From Bacteriovoracaceae bacterium (GTDB lineage: Bacteria > Bdellovibrionota > Bacteriovoracia > Bacteriovoracales > Bacteriovoracaceae): a DNA stretch of 8,393 bases. The notes beneath the pieces are model-generated. The model did no database searches, was not told the DNA's origin, and saw only the letters and a program-made list of their open reading frames with translations. The stretch is taken from contig CANEVK010000109.1 in the NCBI GenBank assembly GCA_947442115.1, positions 1-8,393 of the forward strand, given 5' to 3'. The position numbers were made by a program, and so were the translations under genes. Shown here one piece after another: positions 1 to 6,425 of this stretch. Position 1 is the first letter of the stretch. Each line of letters begins with the position of its first letter.

Positions 1-1
1 C

Positions 2-1639
2 CTAAGTCCAGCTCCATCTTATTTGTCCTTGAAAAAATTGGGGACATGTAGCGATTTAAAAACGACCCTAGGAGTAGAACCTTGTCAGAATGAAATAAAA
101 AAAGAAGAGCAATGGCTTTTTTTATTAAGAATTCTTAAAAGAAAAAATGAAAATGGAGATAGCTTAGTTCAGGAGCTTTTAAACTGGCTTCATCCTGAGG
201 GTGGCGTAGAGATTACGACAGATAAAAATGAAACTAGAAAATTTCAAACGAATTTAGACGAAGTTGTGAGGTTTCTGTTTGATTTATCTTCAAATAAAAC
301 CACTAGGTCATTTAACTTTTATGAGAATGGTCAATCCCGGCGTGAAACAGGGACAACCATAGAAAGGCTTGAGGTCCTCATTAGAGATATTGGATTCTTA
401 AATAATTTCTATGGTGCTTATTTCAAAAATACTGTTTCAGTCGCCCACGATTATGCAAAAGAAATAGATCAATCAAAAATATTGGTCACTATAATGGAGA
501 AGTCTGGGCCTGTTATTAGGGCCTCAGGAGTTTTTCCAAAAGAAACAAAAGATAAATTAAAAAATATTAGTTCAACTTATTCTTCATTGGCGGAAGTTGC
601 TAGTTTTTATCCGCAAAAAGACGGTCAATCTAAAAGCTATTCAAATTTTATTCAGGGACTTTTATCCACAATTAAGAAAAGCTCTCGGTTGAAAACGCAG
701 AAATTTAATCCTTATAAGTATCCAAATGAGAGAATTGTTGAAGGACATAATGGTATCTTTTTAACTCAAGTTGTTCAAATGTCTGGCTTGCGTCAAATGG
801 CAAATATTTTAAGAACAGCAAATAACAACTCTATTGATTTTATTCATTCAACAGATTTTAAACATTTAAATAAATATTTAATAGCACGGCATGATTTGAA
901 AGAACTTAAAAAAGTTTCTCAATTGTTTTTAGAGAAATATTTGGATTCACCTCGAGGTGAACTTAATCTTTTTATTCATGATTTGATTTATTTAAGTTCA
1001 AGACTGGATTCTAATGATGAGAAAAAAGTTTTAGAGATTTTATCGAAGAGTTTGATCTTATTATCATCACCTGATTTAGAAAATTCACAAATTCAATTTA
1101 TTGCAGGTTTTTTTGAACTTTTAATAGCTCACTGGCCGGAAATAAGAGTTCACATTTATGAGATGAATTTTAATTCGGATTTTTTCATTAAAGTGAATCA
1201 ACTCTTTGATAGACTTCTTATTTCACCCAGCCATTTCAATTCTTTGATTAAAGACTTTTCAGCTTTTATAAGTTTAAAAGAATTAGAGAATGTTATGCGA
1301 GATCCAAATTTTCAGCAACGTGCGAAAGAATTAATTGAATCAATTTTAGGCATCAGCAAGATAGAAACTAACTTAAATTGGTTGGAGACATTTAGAGGAA
1401 TTTTCTCGAATGATCATGTATCATTCTCTCCCGTTATTGAGTGGATTGAAAATTCGACTTTCAATAATCATTCTCATGAAAAGTTGACTCTTTCAGTTTT
1501 GGTAGCCTTTTTGGGACATGAGGAAGAGGGTCACTATCGCTGGAAAAGCATGATGGATGAATTGTTTATAAATCATCGAAAAGAGTTAAATGATTTCATT
1601 CATAAAACTTTCATTTTTTTGAATTTCAAATCCGATTAA
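2..1639 (+). CDS. C-terminal part of a large hypothetical protein (5' end outside window)
   Basis: The reading frame is open from the first complete codon at position 2 to a TAA at 1637-1639, giving about 545 residues. A TTG at 23 could be read as a start, but nothing resembling a ribosome binding site precedes it. The first in-frame ATG is about 160 codons in, so the gene most likely begins upstream of the window. I do not recognise the family. The visible part is mostly alpha-helical in character, rich in Leu, Lys, Asn, Phe and Ile, with no obvious transmembrane segment. Two cysteines about a dozen residues apart (TCSDL and EPCQN) lie near the left edge and could form a disulfide if the protein is exported. 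The C-terminal half has the amphipathic pattern of a helical-repeat or solenoid protein, without a repeat I can name. It is followed by a separate promoter, so it probably does not belong to the downstream operon. The coding call is secure; the function is unknown. Confidence 0.85.
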   Translation, partial: LSPAPSYLSLKKLGTCSDLKTTLGVEPCQNEIKKEEQWLFLLRILKRKNENGDSLVQELLNWLHPEGGVEITTDKNETRKFQTNLDEVVRFLFDLSSNKTTRSFNFYENGQSRRETGTTIERLEVLIRDIGFLNNFYGAYFKNTVSVAHDYAKEIDQSKILVTIMEKSGPVIRASGVFPKETKDKLKNISSTYSSLAEVASFYPQKDGQSKSYSNFIQGLLSTIKKSSRLKTQKFNPYKYPNERIVEGHNGIFLTQVVQMSGLRQMANILRTANNNSIDFIHSTDFKHLNKYLIARHDLKELKKVSQLFLEKYLDSPRGELNLFIHDLIYLSSRLDSNDEKKVLEILSKSLILLSSPDLENSQIQFIAGFFELLIAHWPEIRVHIYEMNFNSDFFIKVNQLFDRLLISPSHFNSLIKDFSAFISLKELENVMRDPNFQQRAKELIESILGISKIETNLNWLETFRGIFSNDHVSFSPVIEWIENSTFNNHSHEKLTLSVLVAFLGHEEEGHYRWKSMMDELFINHRKELNDFIHKTFIFLNFKSD

Positions 1640-1672
1640 TTTAGTTTTGATCCCTTTCTTCTTCATTCCCCG

Positions 1673-1700
1673 TTGAGTCGCTCCCTAGAAATGCTATAAT
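1673..1700 (+). promoter_or_regulatory. Sigma-70-type promoter with extended -10 for the methyltransferase-bat operon
   Basis: The -10 hexamer TATAAT at 1695-1700 is a perfect consensus. It is preceded directly by TGC (1692-1694), which fits the extended -10 pattern TGn. A -35-like TTGAGT at 1673-1678 (4 of 6 matches to TTGACA) lies 16 bases upstream. Transcription would start near 1707, leaving a leader of about 24 bases before the TTG start at 1731. No comparable promoter was seen at the later gene junctions, which are too tight to hold one outside coding sequence. The assignment is inferred from consensus alone. Confidence 0.7.
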
Positions 1701-1720
1701 ATTTCAATAGTTTATCAATG

Positions 1721-1724
1721 AGGA
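1721..1724 (+). promoter_or_regulatory. Ribosome binding site that supports the TTG start at 1731
   Basis: AGGA (within TGAGGA, 1719-1724) is 6 bases from the TTG at 1731. An in-frame TGA at 1719-1721 rules out any earlier start in this frame. The ATGs at 1718 and 1726 are in other frames and hit stop codons within a few codons. Confidence 0.7.
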
Positions 1725-1730
1725 CATGAA

Positions 1731-2927
1731 TTGAAATCTTTGCTTTTAACCAAATCTGGTGCTGCAAAAATTCGCTCTCATCAAGTGGAATTAAAGCAGG
1801 CCGACGTAGATGATTCGATACGCTCCCTTTCACCTGGTGAATGGTGCTGGCTACACCACCCGACACTCTCACAAAATACTTTGTGTTTTATTAACCCTTT
1901 GGTTGATGAAAAACAAAATGGTCTTCACTTGCTAGATCAGACATATATTGAACCTGGTAAAGAAGTGAATCCTGTTGAATATATTCATTTTCAATTAAAG
2001 CGAGCAATTGACAAGAGGAAGAAATTTAAAAATTATGAGGATGGTTCAAGGCTTGTTTACGGAGCTGCAGATGGGTTGCCTGGTTTAATTGTGGATCAAT
2101 TCAAAGAAGCTACCATTATTCAAATTAATACTGCCGGAATGGATAGATATAGGAATGAGATTAAAGAATTTATCCAGAAATCTACCAATACCAATGGTTA
2201 TTTCCTTGATCAGAAAAAATCTAGAGAAAAGGAGGCTTTACCTTTTTATGAAAATCCTCCGCTTCCTGACATCCAAATTTTTGAAAACAATATCGAATTT
2301 AATCTTAGATCAGAAGTCATCCAGAAAGTAGGTTTCTACTACGATCATAGAGAAAATAGATCTCAGCTCATAAGAATACTTTCGGAACTTAATCATAATT
2401 TCAAAAACGGTGTTGATTTGTTTTGCTACATCGGGGCCTGGGGTCTCACAGCGCTCAAGGCCGGGTTAGATAAAATGATTTTTGTCGATCAAGGTGATTT
2501 CTTGCATGAAATTGGCCGTGGACTTGAAACAAATCAATTTAAGAACAAAGGTGAGTATGTCCGAAGTGACGTTTTTAAATATTTAGATCAGGCGATAGCT
2601 CAGGGCCTTAAGTTTGATGTTATTCTTTGTGATCCTCCTGCCTTTGCTAAAAGTCTTCAACAAAAAGATCAGGCATTAGATGGTTACAGTAAACTGCATC
2701 GCAAGGTTCTAAAAATAGCATCTCCTGGCTCCTTGATTGCGTTTTCATCTTGTACTCATTATGTGACCCATGATGAATTTCAAAAAAATATTCTTGATGC
2801 TGCCTTCAAAGAGAACAAAAAGATTCAGCTTATTTATACTGGCATGCAAGGCTGGGATCATCCTATAAAATCACAATTAGAAAAATCAAATTATATAAAA
2901 AGTTATTTTTATTTATTGGAGTCATAG
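1731..2927 (+). CDS. Class I SAM-dependent rRNA methyltransferase, RlmI/COG1092 family
   Basis: The 398-residue product is close to the length of E. coli RlmI, which makes m5C1962 in 23S rRNA. The N-terminal ~75 residues fit the PUA-like RNA-binding domain of this family. They are followed by the family signature at about 107-122 (RLVYGAADGLPGLIVD). The catalytic Rossmann fold shows a DHRENR block at 205-210, the SAM-binding motif I around 228-237 (VDLFCYIGAW), motif IV DPPAF at 301-305 and motif VI SSCTHY at 339-344. C341 aligns with the conserved Cys of the RlmI SCSG motif. The C-terminal DHP (376-378) also matches RlmI. The TTG start is the only one that keeps the PUA domain; the first internal Met is at residue 137. 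It is the first gene of a tight + strand series and its TAG abuts the moxR ATG with no gap. The family is clear. The exact target base is inferred, and members of COG1092 other than RlmI remain possible. Confidence 0.9.
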   Translation: MKSLLLTKSGAAKIRSHQVELKQADVDDSIRSLSPGEWCWLHHPTLSQNTLCFINPLVDEKQNGLHLLDQTYIEPGKEVNPVEYIHFQLKRAIDKRKKFKNYEDGSRLVYGAADGLPGLIVDQFKEATIIQINTAGMDRYRNEIKEFIQKSTNTNGYFLDQKKSREKEALPFYENPPLPDIQIFENNIEFNLRSEVIQKVGFYYDHRENRSQLIRILSELNHNFKNGVDLFCYIGAWGLTALKAGLDKMIFVDQGDFLHEIGRGLETNQFKNKGEYVRSDVFKYLDQAIAQGLKFDVILCDPPAFAKSLQQKDQALDGYSKLHRKVLKIASPGSLIAFSSCTHYVTHDEFQKNILDAAFKENKKIQLIYTGMQGWDHPIKSQLEKSNYIKSYFYLLES

Positions 2928-3869
2928 ATGTTATTACAAGAAAAAGTTCATGCAGTGATTAATCAGGCAAAAACAATAGTCTTTGGACAGGATGAGTTAC
3001 TCGAGTCAATTGTCGCCGCTTTGGTTTGTGAAGGACACTTACTGATTGAAGGTCTGCCGGGTCTTGGAAAAACCCTCAGTGTTTCTGTCATGAGTAAAAT
3101 ATGTGATTTGCAATTTCAAAGGATCCAATTTACCCCAGATTTATTACCTTCCGATTTGATCGGGACCATGATGTACAATCAGCAAAAGCAGGAATTTTCA
3201 ACTAAGTTTGGCCCAATATTTACTCAATTAGTCCTCGCCGATGAAATTAATCGATCCCCGGCAAAAGTTCAGGCAGCACTCTTGGAAGCGATGGCTGAAA
3301 AACAGGTGACTATTGGTGATAAAACACACAAATTGCCTTCTCCGTTTGTGGTTCTAGCGACTCAAAATCCTATTGAGCAAGAAGGGACTTATAATTTACC
3401 TGAAGCCCAACTTGACCGTTTTATGATGAAAATCTCGGTTGATTACCCTGACTTTGCGGCGGAGAAAAGTGTTTTGGGATTAAAGTCTCAACAATTTGAT
3501 CTACGTCCCATCTTGAATCAAAATGACCTTTTTGCTTTAAAAGAAAAGGTTGAAATGATTTATGTTGATGAAAAAATAAAAGACATGATCATTAGAATTG
3601 TTCATGCAACGAGACCGGGTAATAAGTATTTTTTAAAAAAATATGAAGGAGCACTCGTCGCCGGTGCTTCCCCAAGGGCCTCTATTTGGCTCTTTAAAAT
3701 TGCAAAATTTAAAGCATTTATGGATGGAAAAGATTATGTTTCCCCAGAACATATTTTATCCATAGTGCCTTCCATCTTAGGACATAGGGTGATTGCTTCT
3801 TATGAAGCTCAGATTGATAAATTGAACACCAGAAACTTAGTTGCTTCAATTGCAGCGAGTGTCATTTAG
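2928..3869 (+). CDS. moxR: MoxR-family AAA+ ATPase
   Basis: This 313-residue cytoplasmic AAA+ ATPase has the full MoxR motif set. The Walker A GLPGLGKT is at 42-49, Walker B LVLADEIN at 101-108 and sensor 1 ATQNP at 144-148. The arginine-finger region QLDRF is at 161-165 and the sensor 2 GASPRA at 246-251, within the C-terminal lid. All nucleotide-binding and hydrolysis residues appear intact. MoxR proteins are thought to work as chaperone-like ATPases that mature or remodel partners with VWA domains, and such partners are encoded just downstream. The ATG at 2928 immediately follows the preceding stop codon. GGAG at 2918-2921, inside the end of the methyltransferase gene, is a good ribosome binding site 6 bases away. 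The DUF58 gene starts 3 bases after its stop. Family identity is secure; the client is inferred from the neighbours. Confidence 0.95.
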   Translation: MLLQEKVHAVINQAKTIVFGQDELLESIVAALVCEGHLLIEGLPGLGKTLSVSVMSKICDLQFQRIQFTPDLLPSDLIGTMMYNQQKQEFSTKFGPIFTQLVLADEINRSPAKVQAALLEAMAEKQVTIGDKTHKLPSPFVVLATQNPIEQEGTYNLPEAQLDRFMMKISVDYPDFAAEKSVLGLKSQQFDLRPILNQNDLFALKEKVEMIYVDEKIKDMIIRIVHATRPGNKYFLKKYEGALVAGASPRASIWLFKIAKFKAFMDGKDYVSPEHILSIVPSILGHRVIASYEAQIDKLNTRNLVASIAASVI

Positions 3870-3872
3870 TTT

Positions 3873-4715
3873 ATGAATCTAAAGGAGATTGAAAGGGTCG
3901 TAGGAATGATCCAATCTCATATTTTCAAAAACTCAAATGCCTATGCTACGGGCATGCTTCGATCTCATTTTCGAGGCTCCGGATTACAGTTTAGGGAACA
4001 CCAAGTTTACGTACCGGGTGATGATGTTCGCTTTATTGATTGGAAGCTTTCCGCACGCTCTACAAATACTTACATTAAGACTTTTGAAGAGGAACGTAAC
4101 GTTGAGATCGTCGTCTTTTTTGATTTAAGTCAAACCTTGCTTTATGGGTTCAATGAGACTTCAAAATTACAGGCGATGATTGAAATTGTGGCACTCCTTT
4201 ATTTATTAGCGGGCGAAACCCATGACCTCATTAGGGTCATCATTTGGGGTGATAAAACATATAATCTTCCACCCAAAAAAGGCAAAGAGGGCCTAACCAT
4301 TTTCATTTCAATGCTCGAGCGTCTAGGTCTTATAGATGAAAATGGAAAAGTGGTGATGAAGCCAAAGAATAGACTGATTTCAATTTCAGAGTCCCTCAAG
4401 ATCACACAGGTAAAAACCTATCTTGCTCGTAGGAAAGAAGTTATTTATCTGGGAGATTTGAGTCTTATTCATGAAAAAGAGATTTGGAATAAATTGTTAG
4501 ACAAAAAGCATATGCATTGCTTTAGGATTTATTCACCGATTGATAAAAATGTGCAAACTCCTTTTCTTTTTAAAACAATAAACCCAATCAATGGAAAAAA
4601 GAGAGTCACAGACTTAAATAAGATTGAAGAGGAAGGTCTTCTTAAAAAAGAGAGATATCAAGAAATCGGAGTTCATGAGCGTTACTTAGAACGATTTGTG
4701 AGAGTTTTAGTGTGA
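3873..4715 (+). CDS. DUF58 domain-containing protein (MoxR/Bat-associated)
   Basis: This 280-residue protein carries the DUF58 core at about 30-62: a HFRGSGLQF stretch, then VYVPGDD (46-51) and RFIDWKLSAR (53-62). That block is the hallmark of DUF58 proteins encoded beside MoxR ATPases. A VWA-like strand follows, with D84-L-S-Q-T88 at the usual metal-site position (DxSxS in VWA proteins, here ending in Thr). No signal peptide or membrane segment is evident, so it is probably cytoplasmic or membrane-associated through partners. The ATG at 3873 lies 3 bases after the moxR stop and lacks a clear Shine-Dalgarno sequence, so translation probably depends on coupling. An in-frame ATG at 3906 has only badly spaced purine tracts before it, and it would remove the residues that match the usual N-terminus. 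The 3' end overlaps the next gene by 4 bases (GTGA). Its biochemical role is not established. Confidence 0.93.
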   Translation: MNLKEIERVVGMIQSHIFKNSNAYATGMLRSHFRGSGLQFREHQVYVPGDDVRFIDWKLSARSTNTYIKTFEEERNVEIVVFFDLSQTLLYGFNETSKLQAMIEIVALLYLLAGETHDLIRVIIWGDKTYNLPPKKGKEGLTIFISMLERLGLIDENGKVVMKPKNRLISISESLKITQVKTYLARRKEVIYLGDLSLIHEKEIWNKLLDKKHMHCFRIYSPIDKNVQTPFLFKTINPINGKKRVTDLNKIEEEGLLKKERYQEIGVHERYLERFVRVLV

Positions 4716-5458
4716 AGCTTTTAATTTTAATTATCACCCTTTTTAGTTTTAATGCCTTTTCAAATGTTGAATTGAGATTAAGCACAACTTATAGTTCTAT
4801 CAAACAAGGTGAGATTGCTGAAGTGGTTGTACATATCCAGTCATCCCGGGGAGAAATTCCCCTGAAAGGCCTAGTTGGGAAGCATTTTGCTGAAACTATT
4901 TATTTTTATTCAATGGACCCATTTGTCATAAAAAACGGACTTATGGAATCCAGAGCAAAAATAATCTTCACTAAAAATCCTCAATCAGATTCTCTCCAAG
5001 AAGAAATAGAGGGAGTTGTTTATCATCTGAAATGGCCAGGGATACAGATTATCCCAACTGCACAAGGTGAAGGATTCAAATTTGGCAACTTTGACATTCC
5101 TTATTCACTTCCTTGGTTAATGATCATTGTTATTTTATTTATATTTGTGCCTGTTTGTATTTATTCCATCAGGCTTTTAAAAAGGTATAAATTAAAGAAT
5201 CAACATAAAAGATATCTCACAGGACTCATCACAGAGTTAGAAAGTGCGAAAGATTATAATGATGTTGAAAGGATATGGCTAAAGCGAGAAGAATACATCT
5301 CAGCTTTTCCACAAATTGAAAATGATTTTAGAAAATTTGAAGAGATACTTAATCGTCATCAATTTAAGCGTTCTCGTAAAGATGGTGATTTGAATGAAAT
5401 TATTGAAGCTTATGAAAGATTCAAATCACAACTCATAGGTGTTAAAAATGGAATTTAA
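4712..5458 (+). CDS. Exported single-pass membrane protein of the bat operon with BatD-like N-terminus
   Basis: This 248-residue product starts at a GTG overlapping the DUF58 stop (GTGA, 4712-4715), with GAGAG at 4700-4704 as a ribosome binding site. Residues 1-17 form a signal peptide (KLLILIITL core, cleavage likely after AFS). Residues 18-125 look like a beta-rich, Ig-like periplasmic domain. A strong transmembrane segment covers about 134-156. It is followed by a basic stretch (RLLKRYK) and a helical tail of about 90 residues, predicted to be cytoplasmic. The N-terminal region resembles the start of BatD (8168 onward): both have G33-E34 and H41-I42 at identical positions. The membrane segment plus short cytoplasmic tail recalls DUF4381 proteins, which occupy a similar place in other MoxR-DUF58-VWA operons, but I cannot confirm membership. 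The position between DUF58 and batA suggests it is a component of the complex. The gene is certain; the function is inferred. Confidence 0.85.
   Translation: MKLLILIITLFSFNAFSNVELRLSTTYSSIKQGEIAEVVVHIQSSRGEIPLKGLVGKHFAETIYFYSMDPFVIKNGLMESRAKIIFTKNPQSDSLQEEIEGVVYHLKWPGIQIIPTAQGEGFKFGNFDIPYSLPWLMIIVILFIFVPVCIYSIRLLKRYKLKNQHKRYLTGLITELESAKDYNDVERIWLKREEYISAFPQIENDFRKFEEILNRHQFKRSRKDGDLNEIIEAYERFKSQLIGVKNGI
5437..5441 (+). promoter_or_regulatory. Ribosome binding site that decides the batA start
   Basis: AGGTG at 5437-5441 matches part of the anti-Shine-Dalgarno complement and is 6 bases from the ATG at 5448. A GTG at 5439 in the same frame falls inside this site and has no good ribosome binding site of its own, so ATG 5448 is preferred. 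Confidence 0.6.
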
Positions 5459-6425
5459 GACACCTTTATTCCTTTGGTTTGGAGTCATCGTCGGACTTTT
5501 GTGGGCAGTCGATTATTTGAAGTTGTTCATAAAGTCTCCTCTCTATTATCCATTGCAAGAGACAAAAAAAAGATGGTTTAAGGTTGGAGTGAGAGCGTTG
5601 CTCTTTTTGATGGGTCTATCGGCCTGGGCATTTTTAAGTTATGCCCTCATGCAGCCTAGAAAAGCTCAAAAATTCAATCCATCCAATATTGAGGTTAATG
5701 ACATCATTTTATGTATAGATGTTTCTCGTTCAATGCTTGCCGAAGATATTAAGCCTAATCGTCTGGAAGTGGCAAAAGATAGAATCCGTGAATTTGCTCG
5801 GATGCGACCTACGGACAGAATCTCTGTTGTTATTTTCTCAGAAAAAGTTTTTACTCTTTTACCTCTCACAACTGATCCCGCACTGGTGGATCAGGTGCTT
5901 TCTGAGATCTCGATAGGATACTTAGGGAGTGGGACAAATATTGGAGATGGATTAGCGCTCTCAGTTGCAAGAGCGGTTAACTCAGAAACTAAAAATAAAG
6001 TCATTGTTCTTCTTACAGATGGTGTGGCGAACGTCGGTACTATGACTCCATTACAAGCTGCCGAAGAAGCAAAAAAGTTTGGAATCAAAGTTTACACGAT
6101 TGGTCTTGGAACTGATGAGGAGGCAAGGATACCGGTTGGTAATGGTGTTTTCGGCACTCAGTATCAGCTTATTCCTGGTGGCTCAATTGATTATAAAACC
6201 TTAAAAGAGATGAGTGATCTAACAGGTGGAAAATTTTATCCAGCAAAAAGCAATAATGCCTTGAAAGATATACTTGATGACATTCAAAAATTAGAGAAAA
6301 CCGAAATAAAAGTCAGTCATAAGATTGTATATGATGAAAAATTTTATATTTTCTTGCTTTGGGGTGTTTGTCTCTTGGGTTTTGTAGAGTTTTCTCGGCG
6401 CTTTTTTCTCAAGGATGTTGCATGA
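5448..6425 (+). CDS. batA: BatA, inner-membrane VWA-domain protein
   Basis: The 325-residue product has the BatA architecture. Two N-terminal membrane segments (about 6-24 and 48-67) are joined by a basic loop. A VWA domain follows (about 84-280), then a C-terminal membrane segment (about 299-315) and a short basic tail. The metal-ion-dependent adhesion site looks complete: D91-V-S-R-S95, T163 in GSGTNIGDG, and D191 in LLTDG. The basic loop and tail would stay in the cytoplasm, so the VWA domain is predicted to be periplasmic. The N-terminus MEFKTPLFLW resembles usual BatA starts, which supports ATG 5448 over the in-frame GTG at 5439. It overlaps the end of the upstream gene by 11 bases and the next gene by 4 bases (ATGA). 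BatA is thought to act with BatB and MoxR in an envelope complex. The aerotolerance role comes from Bacteroides and may not apply in every bacterium. Confidence 0.93.
   Translation: MEFKTPLFLWFGVIVGLLWAVDYLKLFIKSPLYYPLQETKKRWFKVGVRALLFLMGLSAWAFLSYALMQPRKAQKFNPSNIEVNDIILCIDVSRSMLAEDIKPNRLEVAKDRIREFARMRPTDRISVVIFSEKVFTLLPLTTDPALVDQVLSEISIGYLGSGTNIGDGLALSVARAVNSETKNKVIVLLTDGVANVGTMTPLQAAEEAKKFGIKVYTIGLGTDEEARIPVGNGVFGTQYQLIPGGSIDYKTLKEMSDLTGGKFYPAKSNNALKDILDDIQKLEKTEIKVSHKIVYDEKFYIFLLWGVCLLGFVEFSRRFFLKDVA

Larger units (their letters stand above)
1640..1730. other. Intergenic region between hypothetical protein and methyltransferase-bat operon
   Basis: This is the only non-coding gap of any size in the window. 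It has a pyrimidine-rich left half and then a promoter. I see no GC-rich hairpin followed by a T-run, so no intrinsic terminator for the upstream gene can be claimed. Read-through into the operon is possible. Confidence 0.7.

Noticed and set aside
23..25. TTG at 23 as the true start of the first gene
   Set aside because: No ribosome binding site precedes it and the frame stays open to the window edge, so the gene most likely begins upstream.
1408..1426. Inverted repeat (GAATGAT/ATCATTC) with a 5-base loop
   Set aside because: AT-rich stem within coding sequence and no sign of terminator or operator context.
1663..1872. Minus-strand open frame of 69 codons across the promoter region
   Set aside because: It lies mostly antisense to the PUA-domain codons of the methyltransferase gene and has no recognisable protein features.
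2893..2898. TATATA as a possible -10 element for a separate moxR promoter
   Set aside because: No acceptable -35 element at the expected distance; such AT-rich hexamers are common in this sequence.
4222..4240. Perfect 6-base inverted repeat (ATGACC/GGTCAT) with a 7-base loop
   Set aside because: It is inside the DUF58 coding sequence, has no T-run after it, and is short enough to be chance.
6359..6421. Upstream extension of the BatB-BatC frame by 21 codons
   Set aside because: It overlaps the end of batA, while ATG 6422 has AAGGA at the right distance and the common ATGA stop-start overlap.
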